Shown: positions 8,267 through 17,419, counted from the stretch's first letter. The stretch is DNA of 64,000 nucleotides from Actinomycetospora lutea (GCF_028737205.1 NZ_JAQZAL010000001.1:372001-436000), one strand, 5' to 3'. Numbers and translations: made by a program. The notes: generated by a model from the letters alone, not told the origin.

Positions 8267-9091
8267 TCAGCCGAGCCGGTCGGCGAGCGCCACCACCGCG
8301 CCCACCACCGCCGGCCCGTGCGCGAGGACGGCGTCGTCGTGGTCCGCGCCGGGCACCTCGACGACCTCGCCGCCGGCCGCGGCGGCCACCGCCCGGCTCT
8401 GCGCCGGCGGGATCGTGCGGTCGGACCCGCCGAGCACGACGGTGGTCGGCACCCGGGCGCGCGCGACCATCTCGGTGACCGGGAACCGGTCGGCGAGCAG
8501 GGCCCGCACCGGCAGGAACGGGTAGACGAGCTCGCCCACCGACGCCAGGTCGACGAACGGCGAGCGCAGCACCATGCCGGCGACCGGCGCCTCGGTCGCG
8601 AGCCGGGCGACGACGGCGGACCCCATGCTCTCGCCCAGGTAGAGCAGGCGCTGCGGTGCGACGCCGCGGTCGCGCACGAGGTGGTCGCGGGCCGCGCGGG
8701 CGTCGGTCGCCAGCCCCTCCTCGCCGGGGCTCCCGGGGTTGCCGCCGAACCCGCGGTAGTCGAACAGCAGGACGTCGAGACCCCGGTCGGCGAGCGCGGC
8801 GGCCAGCCGTGAACGGTCGGCGCGGTCGCCGGCGTTGCCGTTCGCGACCAGCACCGTCACCTCGCGCCGCTCGCCGCGCGCGGGCACCCACCACGCGCCC
8901 AGCGCCAGCCCGTCGGCCGTGGTCAGCGTGACGTCCCGGGCCTCCGCGAGCGCCGACGCCGCCGGGGGGACGGGGCCGGGCGACGGCACGTAGACGAGCT
9001 CGCGCTGGACGAGCCACAGGCCGCCGACCAGCAGGAGCACGGTCGCGAGCAGCACGCCGAGGCCCACGGCGATCCGCCGACCCATGCTCAT
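8267..9091 (-). CDS. Membrane-anchored alpha/beta hydrolase
   Basis: The 274-residue protein starts with one hydrophobic segment (about residues 7-29) that probably anchors it in the membrane with the catalytic domain outside. The hydrolase part has the nucleophile elbow GESMGS, an Asp in GGSDRT and a His in GADHDD, so the triad is complete. The family resembles BEM46/YfhR-type serine hydrolases, whose substrates are mostly unknown. The ATG at 9091 is chosen because AGAAGGG lies five bases ahead; a second ATG is two codons in. It is divergent from the formyltransferase gene, with 59 bases between. Confidence 0.8.
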   Translation of the reverse strand: MSMGRRIAVGLGVLLATVLLLVGGLWLVQRELVYVPSPGPVPPAASALAEARDVTLTTADGLALGAWWVPARGERREVTVLVANGNAGDRADRSRLAAALADRGLDVLLFDYRGFGGNPGSPGEEGLATDARAARDHLVRDRGVAPQRLLYLGESMGSAVVARLATEAPVAGMVLRSPFVDLASVGELVYPFLPVRALLADRFPVTEMVARARVPTTVVLGGSDRTIPPAQSRAVAAAAGGEVVEVPGADHDDAVLAHGPAVVGAVVALADRLG

Positions 9092-9150
9092 GCCACCCTT
9101 CTGCCCGATTGGCCCGGAATGATAGAGATCGCCACCGAAGGGGGGTGTCC

Positions 9151-10059
9151 GTGGAGATCGCGCTCGTCGCCGAGGAGGCCGCGGGGGTCCGCACACTGCA
9201 GCGGGTCGCGCGCAGCGGTCACCGGCTGCGGATGGTGCTGACCGCGAGCCGTGCCGACGAGGGCGGCAGCGTCGCCGCGGCGGCCGCCGGGCTCGGCGTG
9301 CCGACCCTGCCCGGGGACCGCGTGCGCGACCCCGGTCTCGCCGACGAGCTCCGCGACGCGGGGATCGACGTGCTCCTCAACGTGCACTCGCTCCACCTCG
9401 TCCGGCCCGAGGTCCTCACCGCGCCGCGCGTCGGGGCGTTCAACCTCCACCCGGGACCCCTTCCCGAGTGCGCGGGCCTCAACGCCCCCAGCTGGGCGGT
9501 CGCGCGGGGCCACGCCGAGCACGGCGTGACGCTGCACTGGATGGAGGCCGGGATCGACACCGGGGACGTCGTCGAGGAGGCGCGTTTCCCGATCACGGCC
9601 GAGGACACGGCGCTCACCGTGTCGGTGCAGTGCGTCGGCCGCGGCCAGGAGCTCGTCGACCGCCTGCTCGCCCACCTCGACGCGGGCACCGTGCCCCGGC
9701 ACCCCCAGGACCTCACCACGCGCCGGTACTTCGGCCGCGAGGTGCCGCACGACGGCCGGGTGCCCTGGGCGAAGCCCGCGCGCGAGGTCCTCGACTTCGT
9801 CCGGGCCTGCGACTACGGCCCCTACCCGTCGCCCTGGGGCGTCCCGACGACGCGCCGCGACGACGCCGACCTCGGCGTCGTGCGGCTCGCCGCCACCGGC
9901 CGCCCGTGCCCGGGGCGTTCGCCCGGCGAGGTGGACGCCGACGACGAGGGGCCGGTCGTCGCGACCGCCGACGAGTGGGTGCGCCCGCGCCGCCTGGTCG
10001 TGTCGGGCCGGGGCTGCGAGCCCGCCTCGGTGCTGCGGGCCGGGGACCGTCTCTCCTAG
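9151..10059 (+). CDS. Formyltransferase family protein
   Basis: The 302-residue protein has a formyltransferase core: FNLHPGPLP (catalytic Asn and His) near residue 100 and GIDTGDVVEE (catalytic Asp) near 140. A C-terminal part of about 100 residues resembles the methionyl-tRNA formyltransferase C domain only weakly. Methionyl-tRNA formyltransferase itself is usually next to def or rsmB, which are absent, so this is more likely a small-molecule formyl- or carbamoyl-type transferase using 10-formyl-tetrahydrofolate. AAGGGGG lies five bases before the GTG at 9151; a GTG at 9145 is the alternative. Confidence 0.75.
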   Translation: MEIALVAEEAAGVRTLQRVARSGHRLRMVLTASRADEGGSVAAAAAGLGVPTLPGDRVRDPGLADELRDAGIDVLLNVHSLHLVRPEVLTAPRVGAFNLHPGPLPECAGLNAPSWAVARGHAEHGVTLHWMEAGIDTGDVVEEARFPITAEDTALTVSVQCVGRGQELVDRLLAHLDAGTVPRHPQDLTTRRYFGREVPHDGRVPWAKPAREVLDFVRACDYGPYPSPWGVPTTRRDDADLGVVRLAATGRPCPGRSPGEVDADDEGPVVATADEWVRPRRLVVSGRGCEPASVLRAGDRLS

Positions 10060-10068
10060 AGCCTCGGG

Positions 10069-10797
10069 CTAGATCACCTGGAGGCCGAGCGCGCGGCACA
10101 CGTCGGCCGCCTGCTCGGGGGAGACGATCGCGCCGCGCAGCACGGCCGGCGTCTCCGGGGTGATCTCGCCGAGGTCGGCGCCGCGCAGGTCGGCGCCCTC
10201 GAGGCGGGCGTGGGTGAGGTCCGTGCCGCGCAGCGCGCAGTCGGTGAGGACGGCCTCGCGCAGGTCGGCGCCCGAGAGGTCGGCGTCGGAGAGGTCGACG
10301 CGTTCGAGGCGCCAGCCGCGCAGGGCGGCGTCGGCGAGCCGGGCGAGGGCGAGCGAGCACCCGTCCACCGAGAACGTGACCGCGAGGCTGCGCATCCCGG
10401 TGAGGTCGACGCCGATCATGCGGCAGTCGCGGAACGTGGTGTCGGTGAGCCGGGCGCCGACGAGGCGGGCGCGCGAGAGGTCGACGCCGCGGAGCACGGC
10501 GTCGGTCAGGTCGGCGTCGGCGAGGTCGGCCTGGGCGAGCGAGCCGCCCTCGATGCGCGCGCCGTCGAGCACGGCGCCGCGCAGGCGGACCCGGGTGAGG
10601 TCGCAGCGCTCGAGCGTCGCGGTGCCGAGGTCCACGCCGGAGAGGTCGAGCCCGGTGAGCACGCAGCGCCGGAGCACCCACCGCCCGCCGGCGGTCAGCG
10701 CCTCGCGGAGCGCCTCGGGGTCGGCGCCGGAGAGGTCGACGTCGGTGACCTCGGGGCCCTGCTCGAGCGCGGCGATGGGGTCGGTGCTCACGGACAC
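10069..10797 (-). CDS. Pentapeptide repeat protein
   Basis: The 242-residue protein is mostly A(D/N)Lxx-type pentapeptides (for example LSGVDLGTATLERCDLTRVR and ADLADADLTDAVLRGVDLSR) from about residue 40 to 215. This predicts a right-handed quadrilateral beta-helix. The function is not known for most members; Qnr/MfpA proteins of this shape protect gyrase from quinolones, but this length and sequence do not show that activity. The start is the outer of two GTG codons six bases apart. It converges with the formyltransferase gene, nine bases away. Confidence 0.85.
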   Translation of the reverse strand: MSVSTDPIAALEQGPEVTDVDLSGADPEALREALTAGGRWVLRRCVLTGLDLSGVDLGTATLERCDLTRVRLRGAVLDGARIEGGSLAQADLADADLTDAVLRGVDLSRARLVGARLTDTTFRDCRMIGVDLTGMRSLAVTFSVDGCSLALARLADAALRGWRLERVDLSDADLSGADLREAVLTDCALRGTDLTHARLEGADLRGADLGEITPETPAVLRGAIVSPEQAADVCRALGLQVI

Positions 10798-10819
10798 CGA
10801 GTCTGCTCGGGCGGTGCGC

Positions 10820-11332
10820 TCAGCCCGGGATCGGGGCGCCCGAGGGCACGCCGGCGTCGACGTAGGCCCGGTAGAGCTCCTCCCAGGCCGGGGTGCGACC
10901 GCCGGGCGGGGTGTCCGGGGTGCCCGCGACGGCGGCGTCCAGGGCGTCGAGGCAGAGGTCCCAGCCGGCGGCGTTGCGCGAGGCGCCGTCGCGCTCCTCC
11001 ATGACGTGGGTGAACGTCAGCCGGGTGCGGCCCTCGCGCAGGGTCTCGACCTCGAACCACAGCTGCTCGCCGTCCCAGGAGAACCCGACGCGGTGCGGCG
11101 GCTCGTGCGCCAGGACCTCGCCGCCCCCGCCGTCGCCGTCCTCCTCGAAGGAGTAGGTGATCGCCGCGCCTGGTGCCCACGACGACGGCGCGACCCGGGC
11201 GGGGAACCAGTGCGCGAGCTCGTCGGGGTCGGTGAGCAGCGTGAACACCCGGTCGGCGGGGTGGTCGTACTCGCGGACGAAGCGCAGGGCCGGGCGGCCG
11301 TCGATCTCCAGGTAACTGCCGGTGGGGCTCAC
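10820..11332 (-). CDS. SRPBCC (AHSA1-like) domain protein
   Basis: The 170-residue protein has the START/AHSA1-type pattern: a VREYDHPADRVFTLLTDPDELAHWF opening and an ITYSFEEDGDGGGGEVLAHE middle typical of activator-of-Hsp90-like hydrophobic-pocket proteins. Its GTG overlaps the stop codon of the upstream ArsR gene as GTGA. This pair (ArsR plus SRPBCC) is very common in actinobacteria, where the regulator controls the pocket protein. The ligand is unknown. Confidence 0.85.
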   Translation of the reverse strand: MSPTGSYLEIDGRPALRFVREYDHPADRVFTLLTDPDELAHWFPARVAPSSWAPGAAITYSFEEDGDGGGGEVLAHEPPHRVGFSWDGEQLWFEVETLREGRTRLTFTHVMEERDGASRNAAGWDLCLDALDAAVAGTPDTPPGGRTPAWEELYRAYVDAGVPSGAPIPG

Positions 11333-11682
11333 GGGGTGCTGTCCTTCCGGGGGTCGGTCTCCTCGAGACGCCGACCGAGGGCGTCGAGGCTGTCGGACCA
11401 CAGCCGCCGGTAGGGCGCGAGCCAGGCGTCGAGGGCGACCAGTGGCGCGGGGTCGACCTCGTACACCCGCCGCTGGGCGTCCGCCCGCGCCCGCACCAGC
11501 CCCGCCTCGCGCAGCACCCGCAGGTGCTTCGAGGTGCTGGGCTGGCTGAGTCCGAGCAGGTCGACGAGCTCGCCGACCGCCCGGGGGCGCTCGCGCAGCA
11601 GCCCGAGCACGGCCCGGCGGTGCGGGTCGGCGAGCGCCGCCCACGTCCCGGTGTCCGGTGCGGTGGTCACGGCGCCGAGCAT
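11329..11682 (-). CDS. ArsR family transcriptional regulator
   Basis: The 117-residue protein is a winged helix-turn-helix with ALADPHRRAVLGLLRERP, VGELVDLLGLSQPSTSKHL and LREAGLVRARADAQRRVYE in the usual order. The metal-binding ELCVCDL motif of true ArsR proteins is missing, so it probably does not sense metals. The ATG at 11682 is taken; a GTG at 11670 is the alternative, and neither has a good ribosome site. It is translationally coupled to the SRPBCC gene. A perfect palindrome lies just upstream and may be its own operator. Confidence 0.85.
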   Translation of the reverse strand: MLGAVTTAPDTGTWAALADPHRRAVLGLLRERPRAVGELVDLLGLSQPSTSKHLRVLREAGLVRARADAQRRVYEVDPAPLVALDAWLAPYRRLWSDSLDALGRRLEETDPRKDSTP

Positions 11683-11691
11683 GCCGCATGA

Positions 11692-11701
11692 GGAATATTC
11701 C
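11692..11701. promoter_or_regulatory. Perfect palindrome upstream of the ArsR gene
   Basis: GGAATATTCC is a perfect 10-base palindrome and one of the few AT-rich spots here. It sits 9 bases ahead of the ArsR start, so binding there would block transcription. Autoregulation is inferred. Confidence 0.35.
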
Positions 11702-11717
11702 GCGCAAGGCATGGAGG

Positions 11718-13130
11718 TCAGTGGGGAACCACGTTGCGGTTGGACCGGAACAGGTTGTCCGGGTCGTAGGCCTCCTTGATGCTTGCGAGCCGGTCGAAGC
11801 GCGGTCCGTAGGTGGCCCGGACCCTCTCGTCGCCCTCGTCGGCGGTCTGGAAGTTGATGTAGTTCCCGCCGGTCGAGAACGGCCGGACGCGTTCCCACCC
11901 GGCCCGCACCCAACCGGGGAACCCCTCCGCGCCCGGGTGCCCCGGCTCCCACATGCCGGTGATGCCGAAGACGAAGCGGGCGTCCCGGTTGCCGACGACG
12001 CCGTCGTCGCCGTCGTGGTCGCCGATCGCTCCGCCAAGGTGGAGGAAACCGATCTCGGCCCCCGGGATCGGGCACTCCACGAACAGGTCCCGCGTCGTCG
12101 CGAGCAGCTCGTCGGTCAGCTCGGCGACGAACTCGCTCTTCCAGTAGTAGTGGTGGCCCTTCGGCTCGCCGTCGTCCAGGTAGGACTGCACCTCGGTGTA
12201 GGGCATCGGTCCGACCAGGTCGACGACCGCGTCGGGCACCGCCCGGAGGGGTGCGAGCGCTGCAGCCGCGCTCTCGGGGGCGCCGCTGAAGCAGACGGCC
12301 ATGGCGCAGACCGCGCGGCCGTGCCACGGCTCGGGGACGAACGGTGCCGGCGGGGCGTGCAGCATCAGCATCCAGACGCTGAGCTCCCGGGGCGCCTCGG
12401 CGGCGATCGTGCGGTACGCGGCGAGGACCTCGTCGGCGCGGTCGAACGGCCACAGGATCAGCCCACCGTGGACGATGGGCCCGACCTCGTGCAGGCGGAA
12501 CGTGAACGAGGTGACGACGCCGAGGTTGGCGCCGGCCCCGCGGATCGCCCAGAACAGGTCGGGGGACTCGTCCCGGCTCGCCCGCCGGACCCGGCCGTCG
12601 GCGGTGACGATCTCGACCTCGAGGAGGTTGTCCACCGTCCACCCGAATCGTCGGCTGAGATAGCCCAGGCCGCCGCCCAGCGTCAGCCCCGCCACCCCCA
12701 CCTCCGAGATGAAGCCGAGCGGGGTCGCGAGTCCGTGCAGCTGGGTCTCGCGGTCGACCTCACCGAGCACGCACCCGGGCTGCACCGTCGCCGTCCGGGC
12801 GACCGGGTCGACGTCGACCCCGCGCAGCGCCGACATGTCGAGGGTGAGCCCGCCGTCGACTAGCGCGGTGCCGGCGATGTGGTGACCACCGCCCCGGACC
12901 GAGAGCGCGAGCCCGTGCTCGCGGGCGGCGTCGACCGCGGCGACGACGTCGGCGGTCCCGGTCGGGCGGACGACCAGGGCGGGCGTCTTGGCGATCATCC
13001 CGTTCCAGATCAGGGTCGCGTCCGCGAAACCGTCGTCGCCGGGTCGGAGCAGGGGACCGCGCAGGCGGGCGCGGAGGCGGTCCGCGACCTCGGCGATCGG
13101 GGAGCCGGGGGTGGTCGTGGTCGTGGACAT
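11718..13130 (-). CDS. FAD-linked oxidase (berberine bridge enzyme type)
   Basis: The 470-residue protein has the FAD_binding_4 domain (about residues 40-210) and the C-terminal berberine-bridge motif (NYINF and YDPDNLFRSNRNV). RGGGHHIAG supplies the His that binds FAD covalently. The place that holds a second, Cys, link in bicovalent enzymes reads GFISEVGVAG, so only one link is expected. GAGGAACC lies before the ATG. A TAGCGT box on this strand at 13171-13176 gives a leader of about 33 bases. The substrate is probably a small alcohol, sugar or alkaloid-like compound. Confidence 0.85.
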   Translation of the reverse strand: MSTTTTTPGSPIAEVADRLRARLRGPLLRPGDDGFADATLIWNGMIAKTPALVVRPTGTADVVAAVDAAREHGLALSVRGGGHHIAGTALVDGGLTLDMSALRGVDVDPVARTATVQPGCVLGEVDRETQLHGLATPLGFISEVGVAGLTLGGGLGYLSRRFGWTVDNLLEVEIVTADGRVRRASRDESPDLFWAIRGAGANLGVVTSFTFRLHEVGPIVHGGLILWPFDRADEVLAAYRTIAAEAPRELSVWMLMLHAPPAPFVPEPWHGRAVCAMAVCFSGAPESAAAALAPLRAVPDAVVDLVGPMPYTEVQSYLDDGEPKGHHYYWKSEFVAELTDELLATTRDLFVECPIPGAEIGFLHLGGAIGDHDGDDGVVGNRDARFVFGITGMWEPGHPGAEGFPGWVRAGWERVRPFSTGGNYINFQTADEGDERVRATYGPRFDRLASIKEAYDPDNLFRSNRNVVPH

Positions 13131-13252
13131 CGGTTCCTCACCTCGCGACGGGCGACTCGGGACCCCGGCGACGCTAGGAACGAGGGGCGTCCTCGCGCAT
13201 CGGGCGTGCTGTGCAGTCGTGCCGGGAGGCGTGGGTGGTTCTGTGCAGCGGG

Positions 13253-14926
13253 CTAGACGAGCCCGTGCTCGTACGCCCAGGCGGTGGCCGCCGCGCGGGA
13301 CGACAGATCGGCCTTGGCGAAGATGTTGGCGAGGTGCCGGGCGACCGTCTTCTCGCTGAGGACCAGCTCCGCCGCGATCACACGGTTGGTCCGGCCGGTC
13401 GCCACGAGACGCAGCACCTGCACCTCGCGCTCGGTCAGCCCGCACAGCGGGTCGGGCGCGCGGGTCAGTGCGGCCACCCGGGCGACGTCGGGTGCGGCTC
13501 CGAGCGCGGTGAACACCCGGCGGGCCGCGTCCAGCTCCATCTCCGCGGCGTCGTCGTCGCCCAGGTCCCGGCAGGTCATCGCGAGGAGCACCCGCACGCG
13601 GGCAGCCTGGTACGGGACGTCGAGCAGCTGCCACGTCCGCCAGGCCGCCCGCAGTGTGCCCAGCGCGTCCTCGGGTCTGCCCTCCGCGTGCAGGACCGCG
13701 CCCTGCGCCCGGGCCGCCATCGCGTGCAGCAGTCGGGCGTGCGCCGGTGTGGCGAGGGTGGTCAGCTCGTCCGCCGCGCGGCGGGCGGCGGACGTGTCGC
13801 CGGCCGCCAGGAGGACCTCGACGTGGGCGGCGAGCAGGGTGGGCCGCTCGAGCGGGGACGCCTCCGCGAGCGCGCGGCGCAACGCCGCGGCCGCGACATC
13901 GCCCCGCCCCTGGGCGAGGCGCAACAGTGACAGGCCGGGCTGGGGCTGTCGCCCCCGACGGGAGCACTCCCGATAGGCCGCCTCGGCCTCGACGACTCGG
14001 CCGTGCAGTCGGTGCAGCTCTCCGACCTGGTAGAACGCCCCGGCGGCAGCCGGGTGCCCGAGAGCCTCGGCGCCGTGGGCCCCCGCCGGGGCGCCGAGGC
14101 TCTCGCAGGCCTGCCTCGCCGCGTCGGCGGCCTCCGGCCAGGCGCCCTGCAGCAGCAGGATCTCGGCCCGGTGGACCAGACACTGGCCGCGGAACGGGAC
14201 GAGATCGGGCTGGGCGGCGCACCACTGCGTCAGCGCCGACGTCCACGCCCGGGCCCGGCGGAGGTCGGATATCGCCTGACAGGCCTCGATCACCGCGCAG
14301 TAGGCGATCCCGGTGACGGTCGGGGACAGCTCGCCCGCCGTGGCCGCCACCATGACCTCGTCGAACAGCGCCGCGGCGTCCTCGGTCCTGCCCGTGTCGG
14401 CCAGCGCCTCGCCGCGTCCGAGCCGTGCGAGCGCCGTGAGGTCCGGGTCGGTGAAGCGCTCGCCGATCTCGCCCACCCGTTCGTAGGTGGCGAGCGCCGC
14501 CGTGGCGTCGCCCCCGCCCAGCTCGCCGATCGCGAGGGGAACGAGGAGGTAACCCCGCTCGGGGCAGTCGTGCCGGCCGTCGTCGAGCAGTCTCCGGGCG
14601 CGACCCAACCACCCGCCCGCGCGGACCTCGTCGCCGCGGAGCAGCAGGCCGAACCCGAGCCAGAAGGCGAACCGGGCGGCCGCGACGTCCTCGCCGCGGC
14701 GCAGGCACTCCCGGTGCCCGCGCTCGCGGAGTGCGTCGCACTCGCGGTCCCGGCCGACGAGGTACGCGGCGGTGGCGAGGCGTTCGAGATCCGCGGTCCC
14801 GAGGCCGGCGTCGGCGTCGGCGTGCGACAGCTCGGTGTAGGCGTCCTGCCACTTCCTGCGGTGGAAGGACTCGCGGCCGCGGTCGAGCGCGCACCGGGTG
14901 TCGGCGCGGCGCCCGCGACCGCTCAT
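13253..14926 (-). CDS. LuxR-type regulator with helical-repeat N-terminus
   Basis: The 557-residue protein ends in a LuxR/GerE helix-turn-helix (LTEREVQVLRLVATGRTNR, about residues 495-550). The first 480 residues are Ala/Leu/Arg-rich helices with TPR character and no Walker motifs, so it resembles the C-terminal half of LAL regulators without their ATPase. Its ATG overlaps the stop of the tautomerase gene (ATGA), so it is the last gene of the acetaldehyde dehydrogenase-aldolase-tautomerase operon. This makes a role in aromatic gene control likely. Confidence 0.8.
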   Translation of the reverse strand: MSGRGRRADTRCALDRGRESFHRRKWQDAYTELSHADADAGLGTADLERLATAAYLVGRDRECDALRERGHRECLRRGEDVAAARFAFWLGFGLLLRGDEVRAGGWLGRARRLLDDGRHDCPERGYLLVPLAIGELGGGDATAALATYERVGEIGERFTDPDLTALARLGRGEALADTGRTEDAAALFDEVMVAATAGELSPTVTGIAYCAVIEACQAISDLRRARAWTSALTQWCAAQPDLVPFRGQCLVHRAEILLLQGAWPEAADAARQACESLGAPAGAHGAEALGHPAAAGAFYQVGELHRLHGRVVEAEAAYRECSRRGRQPQPGLSLLRLAQGRGDVAAAALRRALAEASPLERPTLLAAHVEVLLAAGDTSAARRAADELTTLATPAHARLLHAMAARAQGAVLHAEGRPEDALGTLRAAWRTWQLLDVPYQAARVRVLLAMTCRDLGDDDAAEMELDAARRVFTALGAAPDVARVAALTRAPDPLCGLTEREVQVLRLVATGRTNRVIAAELVLSEKTVARHLANIFAKADLSSRAAATAWAYEHGLV

Positions 14927-15324
14927 CTGCGTCGTGCGGCGATCTCGTCCCGCCGCGCCCCGGAGGCGGGCACGCCCCCGATGGCCCAGTCGTCCGGCGG
15001 CACCTGGATGACCCGGCCGCGCACGCGGGACCGCTCCACCCCGAGCACGTCGACGATCAGGTCGGTGAGGTCGGCGAGCAGCCGGTGGCGCTGCTCGACC
15101 GGTCGGCCCTCGAGGACGATCGCGGTGAAGTACGGCGCCGGCTCGGCGTGTGTCGAGCCGCCGACCGCCCACTGCTCCCGCGGGTGCAGCGTCAGGTAGG
15201 CCCGCACGCGCTCGACCGGCGACCCGAGCACCTCGGCGTAGCGCCGGCTCAGGAGCCCGAGCAGCCGCGCGTGCTCGGCGGGGGAGTGGTCGCCCTCGAC
15301 GAGGTGGAGCTCGAGAACGGGCAC
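14923..15324 (-). CDS. Tautomerase superfamily protein
   Basis: The 133-residue protein begins Met-Pro-Val, giving the N-terminal Pro used as the catalytic base in the 4-oxalocrotonate tautomerase superfamily. The length is that of a fused two-unit tautomerase (beta-alpha-beta twice), closer to cis-CaaD or MSAD than to the 62-residue 4-oxalocrotonate tautomerase. It lies four bases after the aldolase gene on the same strand, so isomerising 2-hydroxymuconate or another enol of the meta-cleavage route is a reasonable guess. The start is GTG. Confidence 0.75.
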   Translation of the reverse strand: MPVLELHLVEGDHSPAEHARLLGLLSRRYAEVLGSPVERVRAYLTLHPREQWAVGGSTHAEPAPYFTAIVLEGRPVEQRHRLLADLTDLIVDVLGVERSRVRGRVIQVPPDDWAIGGVPASGARRDEIAARRR

Positions 15325-15328
15325 GTCG

Positions 15329-16363
15329 TCACCCCTGCTCGCGCTCGCGGGCCAGCTCCAGCGCGATGTCGATGATCATGTCCTCCTGGCCGCCGACGAG
15401 GCCCAGCTCGCCGCAGCGGCGCAGGATGTCGGGCACCGGGACCTTGTAGCGCTCGCCCGCGTGCTCGGCGTGCAGCAGGAAGCTGGAGTACACGCCCGCC
15501 CAGCCCTGCGTGATCGCGTTGCGGTCCATCTTCGGCCAGCGGTGCAGGTAGGGGCGCACGACGTCCTCGGCGGCGTCGAGCAGCGCGGTGACGTCGACGC
15601 CGGTCGATATCCCCAGGCGGTCGAACACGGCGGCGAGCACCTCGGTCGGCGAGTTGCCCGACCCCGCGCCCAGCGCGCACAGCGAGCCGTCGATCTCCTT
15701 GACGCCCAGCTCGGCGGCGATCACCGAGTTGGCCACGCCCATCGAGAGGTTCTGGTGGCCGTGGTAGCCGACCCACGCCTCGTCGCCGACCTCGGCGAGC
15801 AGCGCCTCGAACCGGGCGCGGGCCTCGTGCATGAGCAGCGCGCCCGCGGAGTCGGTGACGTAGGGGCACTGGCAGCCGGCGTCCACCATGATCCGGGCCT
15901 GCTTCGCGAGGTCCTCGGGCGACGTGCGGTGGGCCATCATGAGGAACCCGACGGTCTCCATGCCCAGGTCGCGGGCCACCCCGAAGTGCTGGGGCGAGAC
16001 GTCGGCCTCGGTGCAGTGGGTGGCGACGCGCACGACGTCGGCGCCGGCGTCGCGGGCGCGGCGCAGGTCCTCGACGGTCCCGATGCCGGGCACCAGCAGC
16101 ACCGCGATCTTCGCCTGCTTCGCCTCCTCGCGGGCGGCGGCGATCAGCTCGAGCTCGTTCGTGTGCGAGAACCCGTAGTTGAAGCTCGAGCCGCCCAGCC
16201 CGTCGCCGTGGGTCACCTCGATGACCTCGATGCCGGCGCGGTCGAGCGCGCGCACGGTGTCGCGGACCTGCTCCTCGGTGAACTGGTGGGCCTGCGCGTG
16301 GCTGCCGTCGCGCAGCGTGGTGTCGGTGAGGCGGACGTCGTGGCGAATCTCGGGCCGGCTCAT
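15329..16363 (-). CDS. mhpE: 4-hydroxy-2-oxovalerate aldolase
   Basis: The 344-residue protein matches the DmpG/BphI/MhpE family. It has [16 protein letters not shown] near the N-terminus (metal-binding Asp and conserved Arg), GYHGHQNL (metal-binding His pair) and the C-terminal communication domain with [11 protein letters not shown]. It splits 4-hydroxy-2-oxovalerate to pyruvate and acetaldehyde. In this family the aldehyde passes through a tunnel to the partner dehydrogenase. Its ATG overlaps the stop of that dehydrogenase gene, which fits a stable complex. It is the final carbon-carbon cleavage step of 2-aminophenol and catechol meta-cleavage pathways. Confidence 0.93.
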   Translation of the reverse strand: MSRPEIRHDVRLTDTTLRDGSHAQAHQFTEEQVRDTVRALDRAGIEVIEVTHGDGLGGSSFNYGFSHTNELELIAAAREEAKQAKIAVLLVPGIGTVEDLRRARDAGADVVRVATHCTEADVSPQHFGVARDLGMETVGFLMMAHRTSPEDLAKQARIMVDAGCQCPYVTDSAGALLMHEARARFEALLAEVGDEAWVGYHGHQNLSMGVANSVIAAELGVKEIDGSLCALGAGSGNSPTEVLAAVFDRLGISTGVDVTALLDAAEDVVRPYLHRWPKMDRNAITQGWAGVYSSFLLHAEHAGERYKVPVPDILRRCGELGLVGGQEDMIIDIALELAREREQG

Positions 16364-17340
16364 GCGGGCACCTCTGCTTCCTGGGTCGGGCTCCGCTCCC
16401 CTATCGGCGTGCTCCCCTTGATGTCTCCCGACATCTCGGCGGCGACCAGCTCGCCGACCTGCGCCGCGGCGGCGGTCATGATGTCGAGGTTGCCGGCGTA
16501 CTCCGGCAGGTAGTCCCCGTTGCCCTTGACCTCGAGGAACACGGCCACCCGGCCGTAGCCAGATCCATCGTGGGCACTGCCCCACTTCTCGGTGGGCGGG
16601 TCGAACTGCGGCTCGGCGCGCAGCGTGTAGCCCGGGACGTACTGCTGGACGCGGGCGACCATGTCGTGGATCGACCCCGCGACGGCGTCGGTGTCGGCCC
16701 CCTCGGGCAGCGAGCAGAACACGGTGTCCCGCATGATCATCGGCGGCTCGACCGGGTTGAGGATGATGATCGCCTTGCCACGCTCGGCGCCGCCGACCTC
16801 CTCGACGGCCCGCGCGGTGGTCTGGGTGAACTCGTCGATGTTGGCGCGCGTGCCCGGCCCGGCCGAGCGCGACGCCGTCGAGGCGACGATCTCGGCATAG
16901 GCCACCGGCGCGATCCGCGAGACCGCGGCGACGATGGGGATCGTCGCCTGGCCGCCGCACGTGATCATGTTGATGTTCGGGGCGTCGAGGTGCTCGGGCA
17001 TGTTCACCGCCGGGCAGACCATCGGGCCGAGGTGCGCGGGCGTCAGGTCGATCGCCGTGATCCCGGCCTCCTCGTAGCGCGGGGCGTTCGCCGCGTGCGC
17101 CTTCGCCGAGGTGGCCTCGAAGACGATGCGGGGGAGCGGGTCCTGGCGCAGCAGCCAGTCGACCCCCTCGGCCGACGCGGCGACGCCCGCCGAGCGCGCC
17201 CGTTCCAGCCCCTCGGACTCGACCACGCCGACCATGGCGGTGACGTCGACCCGCGCGCTGCGCGCGAGCTTGGCCAGCAGATCGGTGCCGATGTTGCCCG
17301 GGCCGACGATGGCGGCCGGGACCGTGGCAGGCGCACTCAT
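16360..17340 (-). CDS. mhpF: Acetaldehyde dehydrogenase (acylating)
   Basis: The 326-residue protein matches DmpF/BphJ/MhpF: the NAD-binding start [17 protein letters not shown], the active-site Cys near residue 128 in [11 protein letters not shown], and [18 protein letters not shown]. It turns acetaldehyde, NAD and CoA into acetyl-CoA. The C-terminus has an unusual tail ([15 protein letters not shown] and beyond) of about 20 residues, partly encoded by the 29-base dispersed repeat; family members usually end earlier. Two palindromes lie 33-60 bases before its ATG. It heads the minus-strand operon dehydrogenase-aldolase-tautomerase-LuxR. A toxic, volatile aldehyde intermediate is the usual reason for a microcompartment, which fits the nearby shell genes. 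Confidence 0.93.
   Translation of the reverse strand: MSAPATVPAAIVGPGNIGTDLLAKLARSARVDVTAMVGVVESEGLERARSAGVAASAEGVDWLLRQDPLPRIVFEATSAKAHAANAPRYEEAGITAIDLTPAHLGPMVCPAVNMPEHLDAPNINMITCGGQATIPIVAAVSRIAPVAYAEIVASTASRSAGPGTRANIDEFTQTTARAVEEVGGAERGKAIIILNPVEPPMIMRDTVFCSLPEGADTDAVAGSIHDMVARVQQYVPGYTLRAEPQFDPPTEKWGSAHDGSGYGRVAVFLEVKGNGDYLPEYAGNLDIMTAAAAQVGELVAAEMSGDIKGSTPIGERSPTQEAEVPA
16395..16423. repeat. 29-base dispersed repeat, copy 2
   Basis: Partner of 7465-7493 with one mismatch. Here, read on the minus strand, it encodes the KGSTPIGE part of the acetaldehyde dehydrogenase tail. Confidence 0.8.
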
Positions 17341-17383
17341 GACCGCAGCGTGGCACCGCTGACGGCCGGGGCGGAACCTCGGC

Positions 17384-17400
17384 GTTCCACTCGGTGGGAC
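17384..17400. promoter_or_regulatory. Operator-like palindrome, site B
   Basis: GTTCCAC-TCG-GTGGGAC is a 17-base inverted repeat with one mismatched pair, 44 bases before the acetaldehyde dehydrogenase start. It overlaps a second inverted repeat, GGAAC-N6-GTTCC (17373-17388). It shares the GTYC-N9-GRAC frame with sites A and C, and the first seven bases are identical to site A. Confidence 0.5.
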
Positions 17401-17419
17401 ACGACGGGCCGGGGACGGG

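Noticed and set aside
10069-10797. Quinolone resistance (Qnr/MfpA) gene
   Set aside because: Pentapeptide repeats are clear, but length and loop features needed to name it a gyrase-protecting protein cannot be confirmed by eye.
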